Under the pieces are notes generated by a model that ran no database searches, had not been told where the DNA came from, and saw only the letters and a program-made list of their open reading frames with translations. Below are positions 1-5,962 of a stretch of DNA of 10,891 nucleotides, in pieces. Every line of letters starts with the position of its first letter. Position 1 is the first letter of the stretch. The DNA is taken from positions 1-10,891 of the forward strand of contig SFLA01000037.1 in assembly GCA_004553575.1 (NCBI GenBank). The letters are read 5' to 3'. A program made the position numbers and the translations under genes. The stretch comes from Clostridiales bacterium (lineage in GTDB: Bacteria > Bacillota > Clostridia > Oscillospirales > CAG-382).

Positions 1-71
1 CGTCGAAACGAGTGAATATCTGATTTTCAGGCAACTTATTTCACCTGTAAAACTGCAAAGGAGCGTGTAAA

Positions 72-402
72 ATGAGAATTGTCAGTTGGAATTGCAATGG
101 AAAGTTTCGAGAAAAATTCCAAGACATTATTCTTTTCGATGCAGACATATATATAATTCAGGAATGTGAAAATCCTTCAGAATGTAATTGTGCCGCATAT
201 AAAGAATTTGCGCAAAACTATGTATGGACCGGTGAAACAAAAGCAAAAGGATTAGGCGTGTTTGCTCGCGAAGACATACGCATTACGGAAAAACCAATGG
301 CAAAAATATTGTTTGCGTAACTTCTTATCAGTAAGAGTAAATGATACTTATTATCCGGTTGCGGCGAAGAGTATTATATTTACCAAATCATTTCAAAAAT
401 AA
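72..402 (+). pseudogene. Frameshifted remnant of an endonuclease/exonuclease/phosphatase-family protein
   Basis: The reading frame opens with MRIVSWNCNGKFREKF, the typical first strand of the EEP fold (exonuclease III/DNase I-like metal-dependent phosphoesterases), followed by D-x-Y-I-I-Q-E-C, where the Glu matches the conserved metal-binding Glu. It has a good ribosome site (AAAGGAG, 57-63, 8 bases before ATG). The frame stops at 318-320 after 82 residues, against 250-300 for the family. Removing one A from the run at 302-306 lets translation continue as KYCLRNFLSVRVNDTYYPV and on to a stop at 400-402. That stretch looks like the next part of the same family (L-R-x-F-x-x-V-x-V-N-D-x-Y). The catalytic C-terminal half (His/Asp motifs) is absent, so this is a broken, truncated gene and not a working nuclease. 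The DNA is about 37% G+C, below its neighbours, which hints at foreign origin or decay. Family assignment is fairly firm; the single-base insertion is inferred from the frame switch. Confidence 0.72.
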
Positions 403-424
403 TATAGGAATTTCATCTCGAAAA

Positions 425-456
425 AATAACCGTAATCAAAAAAGATTACGGTTATT
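425..456. terminator. Bidirectional hairpin terminator
   Basis: There is a perfect 13-bp inverted repeat (425-437 with 444-456, core ATAACCGTAATC) around a six-A loop. An A-run at 421-424 lies on the left and TATTT on the right, so it can end transcripts from both sides. The better U-tract is in the leftward direction, which suits the minus-strand symporter gene ending at 636; rightward it would close the broken EEP gene. Confidence 0.85.
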
Positions 457-635
457 ATTTACGCACAGTTACAATTGAATAAATATGTTTTGTGTTTTTT
501 AAGAAGATTCGCAGGAAGTTCGGAGCTCGCCGGCATGACTTATAAGGCGACTGATAACCGAATATATCGGTATCCGCTTGGCTTTTGACTTCTTCGGCAA
601 AACCCGAATGTGCACTTCTGCCGGAAATTACTTGT
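457..635. other. Intergenic stretch with a leftward open frame and a small palindrome
   Basis: This gap lies between the terminator and the symporter stop codon. On the minus strand an open frame runs out of the symporter 3' end (overlapping it in another frame) and stops at 455-457, inside the terminator stem, with a tail reading FLKNTKHIYSIVTVRK. No convincing start or ribosome site is visible, so I do not call it a gene. An imperfect palindrome (553-574, arms ACCGA/TCGGT) lies in the middle. The stretch may be untranslated 3' RNA or a dispersed repeat; I see nothing else here. Confidence 0.4.
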
Positions 636-2057
636 TTATTTTTTCTTTTTAAAGATATATTTACGGAAGATAATAAGCTCCATTCCGGCAAAAAGCAGCG
701 TTATCAGCCCCAAGGTTATGAAGGTCCAGGTCAGGCTCCTCGCGACATATCCGAGCAGCAGAAGCATAGGGAAACCGAACACAATCGCCCACGGCTGATG
801 ATACACAAGGTCGTCCGACGCGGGCGTAACGAATTTCGGATCCGCTTCGCGAAGGAGTATAACGCCGGTGCTCGCGGTGCCGGTCATCATTCCGTACAGC
901 GCAAGGAACGCTTCGTCGCGGTAATCGGCGAACACCTTTTTTGTAACAAACGCAAGATACAGATAGGTTGCTGCCGCGCCTATAACGCATATGCAGAGCA
1001 GTGGCACGACAAATTCGCTTTCGGCAAACGCTTCGAGCCGAATTGCGGCGATGGACGCCACGACCATCATATCGAACATAAATCCCGAAATACGGGACAG
1101 CATGAAGTCGTTGGCGTATTCCCTCTTGATAAAGCCCTTCATTCTTCCGAAATTCATGAATCTCTTAACCAGAAGCGCAAAAACGGTACCGAACAGGAAG
1201 TTAAAACCCCAGATGAGCGAGCGCACAGTATTATAGCCGAAATCGCCGAGCACGCCCGTCTGAATTATAAGATCGCTTCCCTCCATAAACAGATACGCGA
1301 CGGCGTATGATATAAGCACAAGCGCGAGCTGTATGGTGAGTTTATCCAGTGATTCCGAAAGCGGCACCTCGTTGCTGCCGGTAAAGGTCTCGATACGGTA
1401 TTCTTCTTTGTAATCGTCGCCCGTCCTTCCGGAAAACGCTCCGCGGCGGCGCATGACGTTAAGATAAATTATACCTCCGACCGAAGCTGCAATAAATCCG
1501 GCGGCGGCAATGGTAAGCCCGAAGCTGGTGCCGTTTGCGAAAAGCCCGGAGCCGTAGTCGATCGTCTCGTAATTGTGTCCCCAGTTATACGCCTGACCGG
1601 GTCCCTGGCCGTAACCCATGGGAAGCAGCAATCCCGCGGCGGGGAATCCGCCGATAATAGAATACAAACCGACGGTAATAACCAATCCGACGAAGCCCTG
1701 AAGCAGGTACCCCGAAACTACCGTACAGCCCGCATTGAAGCCGACCGCACCGCCGCCGGCTTTGACCTTGCGAACCGGCCGCAGCGCCATTGCGGCAAAT
1801 CCCAGCCCGAGTCCGTGATATGTAAGTATTTCGAGTGTTGACACGGAAACAAGCGGATTGCCGGTTATCTGCTTATATATAAACGATACCGCCAGAACGA
1901 TGAATCCCCCGATCACCGAGCTGGGTATCATCATACGGCGGAGCGGTTTGATTGTTCTCCGAAGCGTATTTGCCAGCATCATTGCGCCGAGCAATATAGC
2001 AAGTGTAAGTACAAGCGACCAAACATCGGTATCCCAAAAGCTTGTTCCCGTAGTCAT
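636..2057 (-). CDS. GltS-like sodium/glutamate symporter (ESS family)
   Basis: A 473-residue polytopic inner-membrane protein resembling GltS of the glutamate:Na+ symporter (ESS) family. It has about ten to twelve hydrophobic segments in two halves joined by a polar loop around residues 203-238. Each half carries a glycine-rich re-entrant-type motif: GYGQGPGQAYNWG at 148-160 and GMMTGTASTGVILLREADP at 389-407. The family imports glutamate with Na+. The first motif differs from the GHGTA type of E. coli GltS, so the true substrate here is uncertain. ATG at 2057 is chosen over an upstream in-frame TTG (2093) because the promoter at 2099-2126 would start the transcript close to 2092, leaving no leader for the TTG. 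The ribosome site for the ATG is modest (AGGA at 2069-2072, 11 bases away). It is monocistronic, divergent from the YitT gene, and probably ends at the 425-456 hairpin. Confidence 0.82.
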   Translation of the reverse strand: MTTGTSFWDTDVWSLVLTLAILLGAMMLANTLRRTIKPLRRMMIPSSVIGGFIVLAVSFIYKQITGNPLVSVSTLEILTYHGLGLGFAAMALRPVRKVKAGGGAVGFNAGCTVVSGYLLQGFVGLVITVGLYSIIGGFPAAGLLLPMGYGQGPGQAYNWGHNYETIDYGSGLFANGTSFGLTIAAAGFIAASVGGIIYLNVMRRRGAFSGRTGDDYKEEYRIETFTGSNEVPLSESLDKLTIQLALVLISYAVAYLFMEGSDLIIQTGVLGDFGYNTVRSLIWGFNFLFGTVFALLVKRFMNFGRMKGFIKREYANDFMLSRISGFMFDMMVVASIAAIRLEAFAESEFVVPLLCICVIGAAATYLYLAFVTKKVFADYRDEAFLALYGMMTGTASTGVILLREADPKFVTPASDDLVYHQPWAIVFGFPMLLLLGYVARSLTWTFITLGLITLLFAGMELIIFRKYIFKKKK

Positions 2058-2098
2058 ATGGTGTGCTGTCCTGCCTTTCGAAAATAGCTTCAATGATT

Positions 2099-2126
2099 AT
2101 TATACATTAGTAAATGTCCGTTTCAA
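2099..2126 (-). promoter_or_regulatory. Sigma-70-type promoter of the GltS-like gene
   Basis: On the minus strand TTGAAA (2121-2126) is followed after 16 bases by TATAAT (2099-2104), preceded by TG (extended -10). Transcription should begin near 2092, giving a leader of about 35 bases before ATG 2057. Confidence 0.75.
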
Positions 2127-2171
2127 GCACTTTTTTGCATTTTTTACATACAAAACGTATATTTATTTTTG

Positions 2172-2200
2172 TTGAATTGTGCGGCTGCGCGGGCTATAAT
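2172..2200 (+). promoter_or_regulatory. Sigma-70-type promoter of the YitT-family gene
   Basis: TTGAAT (2172-2177), a 17-base spacer and a perfect TATAAT (2195-2200). The predicted start near 2207 leaves about 34 bases of leader before ATG 2241. The AT-rich tract 2127-2171, between this promoter and the divergent one, could act as an UP element for either. Confidence 0.75.
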
Positions 2201-2240
2201 ATATGTATATGATCGAAATTCAGAAGGAGAACGCCCGCAG

Positions 2241-3128
2241 ATGGATATTTTTCACGCCTGCAAAAGGAAGAGCGTCCAGTATCTGGTGGATATTCTGGTA
2301 ATAACCGTCGCTTCGGCTGTTTACGCGGCGGGCATAAGCCTGTTTCTCGACCCCAATCAACTCGCGCCAGGCGGAATATCCGGCGTTGCCATTATACTTA
2401 ATCACGCTATCGGAATAATGCCGACCGGAAGCTGGATAGTTCTGCTAAATGTGCCGCTGCTTATTATCGGAGTGTGGAAATTCGGGCTTAAGTTCTTCTT
2501 TTCCACCATATACGCCACCGTCGTGTCATCGTTGTTCATAAACCTCGGCGACGCCTATCTCACTCCGCTGACCGACGATTTGTTTCTTTCCTGCATTATC
2601 GGCGGAACGCTGGTATCGATCGGGCTGGGCATAATCTTCCGCGCCGGCGCCACCACCGGCGGCACCGATATTATCGTAAAGCTTATGCGGCGCAGATTCA
2701 AGCATATAAGTACCGGAAACACGTTTATGATCTTCGACGGTCTGGTCGTGCTGGCGAGCGCAGTTGTATTCCGCAACTTTACCATATGCCTGTACGCCGC
2801 GGTCGCGGTGTTCGTTCAGTCCACGGTTATCGACAAGATACTGTACGGTTTTGACAGTGCAAAGATGATTTATATAATATCCGAAAAGGAAGGGAAAATC
2901 GCTTCGCGCATGCTCAGAGAGCTGAACGTCGGCGTTACCTATATGCACGGCGAGGGTGCGTATACCGGCAAGGAAAAGAACGTAATAATGTGCGTGCTTA
3001 AAAAGCAGCTTCTTCCGAACGCGCGCGACATTGTCCGCGAGGAAGATCCGCAGGCGTTCATGATTATCGCCACAGCCTCCGACATTATCGGGGAAGGCTA
3101 TAAGGCGCACGATGCGGTGGACCTGTAG
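2241..3128 (+). CDS. YitT family membrane protein (DUF161 + DUF2179)
   Basis: A 295-residue protein of the YitT family, whose biochemical role is unknown. The N-terminal DUF161-type membrane region (about residues 12-195, five to six helices) contains the signatures NQLAPGGISGVAIIL (39-53) and FRAGATTGGTDII (133-145). The C-terminal soluble DUF2179-type domain (about 208-285) contains GVTYMHGEGAYTGKEKNV (231-248) and DPQAFMIIATASDIIGEGY (269-287). Length and domain order are normal for the family. ATG 2241 is preferred to an upstream in-frame TTG at 2169 because AGAAGGAG (2222-2229) precedes it and because the promoter -35 and -10 boxes lie downstream of the TTG. It stands alone, followed by a terminator at 3201-3232. 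No ligand can be inferred from the neighbours. Confidence 0.93.
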   Translation: MDIFHACKRKSVQYLVDILVITVASAVYAAGISLFLDPNQLAPGGISGVAIILNHAIGIMPTGSWIVLLNVPLLIIGVWKFGLKFFFSTIYATVVSSLFINLGDAYLTPLTDDLFLSCIIGGTLVSIGLGIIFRAGATTGGTDIIVKLMRRRFKHISTGNTFMIFDGLVVLASAVVFRNFTICLYAAVAVFVQSTVIDKILYGFDSAKMIYIISEKEGKIASRMLRELNVGVTYMHGEGAYTGKEKNVIMCVLKKQLLPNARDIVREEDPQAFMIIATASDIIGEGYKAHDAVDL

Positions 3129-3200
3129 CCGGTTACGGAGCTGTATATTTTTCCGGAAGCGGAACAGCTATACTGCAGATACCTGTACCTGAACGTTTTT

Positions 3201-3232
3201 CCCGCGGTGCTTTTGCTCCGCGGGATAGTTTT
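3201..3232 (+). terminator. Terminator of the YitT-family gene
   Basis: A GC-rich stem CCCGCGG/CCGCGGG (3201-3207 with 3218-3224), extended inside by a GC/GC pair around TTTT, is followed by ATAGTTTT. The U-tract is only in the rightward direction. It touches the stop codon of the convergent regulator gene (3231-3233). Confidence 0.72.
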
Positions 3233-4622
3233 ATATCATCTCCGCTATTTCATTAAACGCCTGGGGGAGTTTTTCGGTGTTTATCCCGGAATAGCTGATA
3301 ACAAGATTATGCTCGCTTTCCGGAGAATACCTGTGCAGGAAATCCGTAAGAAAGCTAAGACGTATACCTTTGTCCTCTGCACGACGTCTCAGCTCCGCGT
3401 CGGACACCTCGGTAGAAAGCCGCACGAGAAAATGAAGCCCCGCGTCCTCCTCGAGTATCCTGCCTCTGCCGCAAAGCGCGCTGCCATTTATCGCAGAAAT
3501 GACCGTATCGCGCTTTTGCCGGTACAGCTTTTTCATTCGGCTAAGATGCCGCTCGTAATGTCCGCGGGATATGAATTCGGCAAGCGTGTACTGCTCAAAG
3601 CTCGAAACCGTACAGGAATAAAACCCGAGACAGTGTTTGAACTGCTCGGCGAGATGTTCCGGAAGTACCATATAGCTTATTCGTATCGACGGAGCGATCG
3701 TTTTTGAAAAGGTATTCATATATATTACCCTTCCTCCGGAATCGGTTCCGAACACGGTAGGTATGGGTCGGCCGACGAATCTGAATTCGCTGTCGTAATC
3801 GTCCTCAACAATATATCTGCCGTCCTTTTCCTCCGCCCATCTGAGCAGCGCCTGACGTTGTGATACCGGCATGACGGTACCGGTCGGGAAATGGTGCGAC
3901 GGCGTGACGTGCGCGACATCCACTCCCTGACGGATAAGCTCGTCTACCGATACCCCGCCGCCTCTTAGAGGTATGCGGCGACAGCCGGCGCCGTTGCTTT
4001 CGTAAATCATACCCGTCTGCGGATAACCCGGATCCTCAACCCCGTAGACACGCTCCCGTCCGAGCAGCTGTATCAGCAGATGCTGCAGGTACTCGGTTCC
4101 TGCACCCACCGTAATCTGCCCCGGTGACACGTGGATTCCACGCTCACGCAGCAGATAACCCGCAATCGCGCTGCGAAGCTCGAAAACTCCGTTATACTCC
4201 AGCGGACGGAGCAGACGGGTATCCTGCATAAGCAGCACACTGCGCATTGTCCGCGCCCATACGGTAAACGGGAACTGCTCCGGACTGAGATTTCGGCTCT
4301 GAAAATCTACGGTGTATTCTTTTTCCGCAGGTTCCGGCTCCGGCTTGCGCGCCGCCGCAGCCGATTCCCGAGGAAAAGACGGGATAACATCCGCTACGAA
4401 GTGCCCCCGTCTCTCAACGGCGGTCAGGTACCCCTCGGCGGTTAACTGCGCGTAAGCGTTTCCGACGGTTATAACGCTTACCGCGAGTCTTTCCGCAAGC
4501 CTTCGCTTTGAAGGCAGTTTTTCCCCCACGCGCAGCTCACCGCACAGTATGCTTTTTCTTATCCCATCGTAAATCTGGGTATACAGGCTCTTGCCGCAAT
4601 TAGGATCGACCGTAAACAGCAT
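3231..4622 (-). CDS. MocR/GabR/PdxR-type transcriptional regulator (GntR HTH + PLP aminotransferase fold)
   Basis: A 463-residue chimeric regulator of the MocR subfamily. Residues 10-75 form a GntR winged helix-turn-helix (LYTQIYDGIRKSI, then LPSKRRLAERLAVS, then TAEGYL). A Pro/Glu/Ala-rich linker runs from about 82 to 101. Residues 105-463 form a type-I PLP aminotransferase fold: TPSHHFPTG (240-248), EDDYDSEFRF (273-282, with the Asp expected to pair with the pyridine nitrogen) and FSKTIAPSIRISYM (305-318), where Lys307 is the predicted Schiff-base lysine. Length is typical. MocR regulators sense PLP or amino-acid/PLP adducts and control divergent B6, GABA, taurine or transport genes. ATG 4620-4622 has AGAGGGG (4630-4636) 7 bases upstream. 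It is divergent from an ECF S component, the probable target. The B6 role is inferred from that neighbour; without it, amino-acid metabolism would be equally likely. Confidence 0.92.
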   Translation of the reverse strand: MLFTVDPNCGKSLYTQIYDGIRKSILCGELRVGEKLPSKRRLAERLAVSVITVGNAYAQLTAEGYLTAVERRGHFVADVIPSFPRESAAAARKPEPEPAEKEYTVDFQSRNLSPEQFPFTVWARTMRSVLLMQDTRLLRPLEYNGVFELRSAIAGYLLRERGIHVSPGQITVGAGTEYLQHLLIQLLGRERVYGVEDPGYPQTGMIYESNGAGCRRIPLRGGGVSVDELIRQGVDVAHVTPSHHFPTGTVMPVSQRQALLRWAEEKDGRYIVEDDYDSEFRFVGRPIPTVFGTDSGGRVIYMNTFSKTIAPSIRISYMVLPEHLAEQFKHCLGFYSCTVSSFEQYTLAEFISRGHYERHLSRMKKLYRQKRDTVISAINGSALCGRGRILEEDAGLHFLVRLSTEVSDAELRRRAEDKGIRLSFLTDFLHRYSPESEHNLVISYSGINTEKLPQAFNEIAEMI

Positions 4623-4641
4623 TTTTTCGCCCCTCTGGTAT

Positions 4642-4695
4642 TATTAAAAATTATCGTTTTGGGTATATCAATAATATCAAAAATAGTATACGATA
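4642..4695. promoter_or_regulatory. Divergent control region with TTGATAT direct repeats
   Basis: On the minus strand TTGATAT occurs twice, 9 bases apart (4674-4680 and 4665-4671). The second copy contains a plausible -35 (TTGATA, 4666-4671), with TTAATA (4642-4647) as -10 after 18 bases, for the regulator gene. Outer arms TATCGT (4652-4657) and ACGATA (4690-4695) form an inverted repeat around the two direct repeats. MocR proteins usually bind short direct repeats in such divergent gaps, so this is the likely operator. The rightward promoter is weak (TATACG near 4687-4692, no good -35), consistent with activation. The repeats are seen; their function is inferred, and chance matches are possible in AT-rich DNA. 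Confidence 0.45.
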
Positions 4696-4728
4696 GCTTC
4701 AACATTATTTCAAGAGGTTTGATTGAAA

Positions 4729-5280
4729 ATGAGAAACAAAAAGCTTCAGCTACTCGTAATGTCTGCGCTGCTCGCGGCGCTGGTTTGCGCCGCTACAGCC
4801 GTTATACACATTCCGTCGCCGATGAACGGCTATGTAAATCTCGGCGATTGCTTTGTTCTGCTGTGCGGCTGGCTGCTCGGTCCGTATTTCGGCTTCTTTG
4901 CGGCAGGCGCGGGATCGGCGCTGGCAGATTTACTGCTCGGATACCCTCACTATATACCGGGCACCTTCGTTATCAAGGGGCTTATGGCGGTCACGGCGTG
5001 GCTGCTTACAAAAGTTCTTGTAAAGGTATTCCGCGGTAAAGAGAGCGCAGCCCGCATCGTGTCCGCGGTCGGAGCCGAAGCGGTAATGGTTGCCGGTTAC
5101 TTTCTGTATGCTTCGCTGCTGCTCGGCAAGGGCCTCGCGGCCGCAGCCAGCATACCCGGAAATCTTATACAGGGTGTCTGCGGTGCAGTATCGTCCGTTC
5201 TTATAATGGAGATATTCGATCGTACCGGGCTTTCGGAGAAAATTGTTACGGCAGGATACGGTAATGGAAAACGATATTAA
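4729..5280 (+). CDS. ECF transporter S component, possibly for a vitamin B6 vitamer
   Basis: A 183-residue hydrophobic protein with about six membrane helices, matching the substrate-binding S component of energy-coupling-factor vitamin importers. Helix 1 has the small-residue pattern ALLAALVCAAT (13-23) that contacts the EcfT partner. It is followed by the typical GYVNLGDCFVLLCGWLLGP (34-52) and GSALADLLLGYPHYIPGTF (62-80) of the riboflavin/HMP/pyridoxine-type S components (PF07155-like). No EcfA or EcfT gene is in the window, so it would share a module encoded elsewhere (group II ECF). ATG 4729 is preferred to TTG 4723, with AAGAGG at 4712-4717 as ribosome site, although the 11-base spacing is long. 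The divergent PLP-type regulator suggests pyridoxine or a related compound as substrate; this is inference, and HMP or another vitamin is possible. The 3' end overlaps the next gene by 17 bases. Confidence 0.85.
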   Translation: MRNKKLQLLVMSALLAALVCAATAVIHIPSPMNGYVNLGDCFVLLCGWLLGPYFGFFAAGAGSALADLLLGYPHYIPGTFVIKGLMAVTAWLLTKVLVKVFRGKESAARIVSAVGAEAVMVAGYFLYASLLLGKGLAAAASIPGNLIQGVCGAVSSVLIMEIFDRTGLSEKIVTAGYGNGKRY

Positions 5281-5809
5281 AAACGAAATCAAGAGATTAA
5301 CGCTCGAGCTTTGCGAAAAAGCCGCGTTAAAGCCCGGACAGATACTTGTTGTCGGCTGTTCTTCAAGCGAGGTCAATGGTGACAGAATAGGGTCGAACTC
5401 GCGCACAGACACGGCACAGGAGATCTATAACGGAATAAGTGAGGCGCTTGCGGAAAAGGGAGTATATCTCGCCGCGCAGTGCTGTGAGCACCTGAACCGC
5501 GCAATAATCATCGAGCGCGCCGCTGTCCCCGGAGCGGACACGGTAAACGTGGTACCCCAGCCCAAAGCGGGCGGATCGTTCGCGACCGCCGCTTACAACG
5601 GATTTTCCGACCCGGTCGCTGTCGAGAGTATACGCGCCGATGCGGGGCTGGATATAGGCGGAACGCTTATCGGAATGCATCTTAAGCAAGTCGCGGTGCC
5701 CCTGCGTCTTTCCGCGGATCATCTCGGCAAGGCGATACTGCTCGCCGCCCGTACGAGACCGAAGTTTATCGGCGGGGCGCGCGCCCGTTACGACGAAAGT
5801 CTTCTGTAA
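5264..5809 (+). CDS. DUF436/UPF0340 (YwlG-type, TIGR01440) family protein
   Basis: A 181-residue soluble protein, the normal size for this widespread Firmicutes family of unknown function. Conserved stretches are GCSSSEVNGDRIG (31-43), QCCEHLNRA (72-80) and the family hallmark DIGGTLIGMHLKQVAVPLR (130-148). It has no signal peptide or membrane segment. ATG 5264 follows GGCAGGA (5250-5256) at 7 bases and lies inside the end of the ECF S-component gene, giving a 17-base overlap and probable translational coupling. The two genes therefore form one transcript ending at the hairpin 5828-5855. The link with vitamin uptake is only by position. An upstream in-frame TTG (5243) is a less likely start. 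Confidence 0.9.
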   Translation: MENDIKNEIKRLTLELCEKAALKPGQILVVGCSSSEVNGDRIGSNSRTDTAQEIYNGISEALAEKGVYLAAQCCEHLNRAIIIERAAVPGADTVNVVPQPKAGGSFATAAYNGFSDPVAVESIRADAGLDIGGTLIGMHLKQVAVPLRLSADHLGKAILLAARTRPKFIGGARARYDESLL

Positions 5810-5827
5810 CCGGAAGTACAATAAAGA

Positions 5828-5857
5828 AAAAGCGGAGACACCCGTCTCCGCTTTTAT
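5828..5857. terminator. Strong terminator after the ECF-S/DUF436 operon
   Basis: A 12-bp stem AAAAGCGGAGAC-type (5828-5839 with 5844-5855) closes a four-base loop ACCC and runs into TTTTATT on the right. The A-rich left flank allows it to work leftward too, so it may also back up termination of the convergent opp operon. Confidence 0.88.
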
Positions 5858-5913
5858 TCGTGAGTAAACATACGCTCAGATGCCGACCCCTTGTCTCCCG
5901 AACCGAAAATAAT

Positions 5914-5952
5914 AAATCGGAGCGCCTCCCTACGGACAGTGCCCCGATTTTT
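5914..5952. terminator. Second hairpin, probable terminator of the opp operon
   Basis: Arms AAATCGG (5914-5920) and CCGATTT (5944-5950) pair, extended inside by GC/GC, and the loop may fold further. Reading leftward the stem is followed by ATTATTTT, and reading rightward by TT. It sits 11 bases beyond the stop codon of the last minus-strand gene (5963), the expected place for the operon terminator. Confidence 0.65.
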
Positions 5953-5962
5953 GTTATGATAA

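Noticed and set aside
2..70. Open frame entering from the left edge and ending in TAA at 68-70, just before the ATG at 72
   Set aside because: Only 22 codons; a stop-free run of this length has about a one-in-three chance, and the peptide resembles nothing I recognise. It could be the end of an upstream gene, but it cannot be supported.
585..1310. Plus-strand open frame of about 240 codons inside the symporter gene
   Set aside because: The translation is His/Lys/Arg-rich without domain signs and is antisense to a clear membrane transporter; a coding shadow.
2148..2164. Short palindrome ATAC-AAAAC-GTAT between the gltS and yitT promoters, considered as an operator
   Set aside because: Four-base arms in an AT-rich spacer are expected by chance, and no regulator gene is adjacent to this gap.
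2526..3110. Minus-strand open frame opposite the YitT-family gene
   Set aside because: It is antisense to conserved YitT motifs and lacks a promoter and ribosome site.
3139..3169. AGCTGT/ACAGCT inverted repeat between the YitT gene and its terminator, considered as a leftward terminator of the regulator gene
   Set aside because: The arms are only six bases with a long unstructured interior, and no T-tract follows in either direction.
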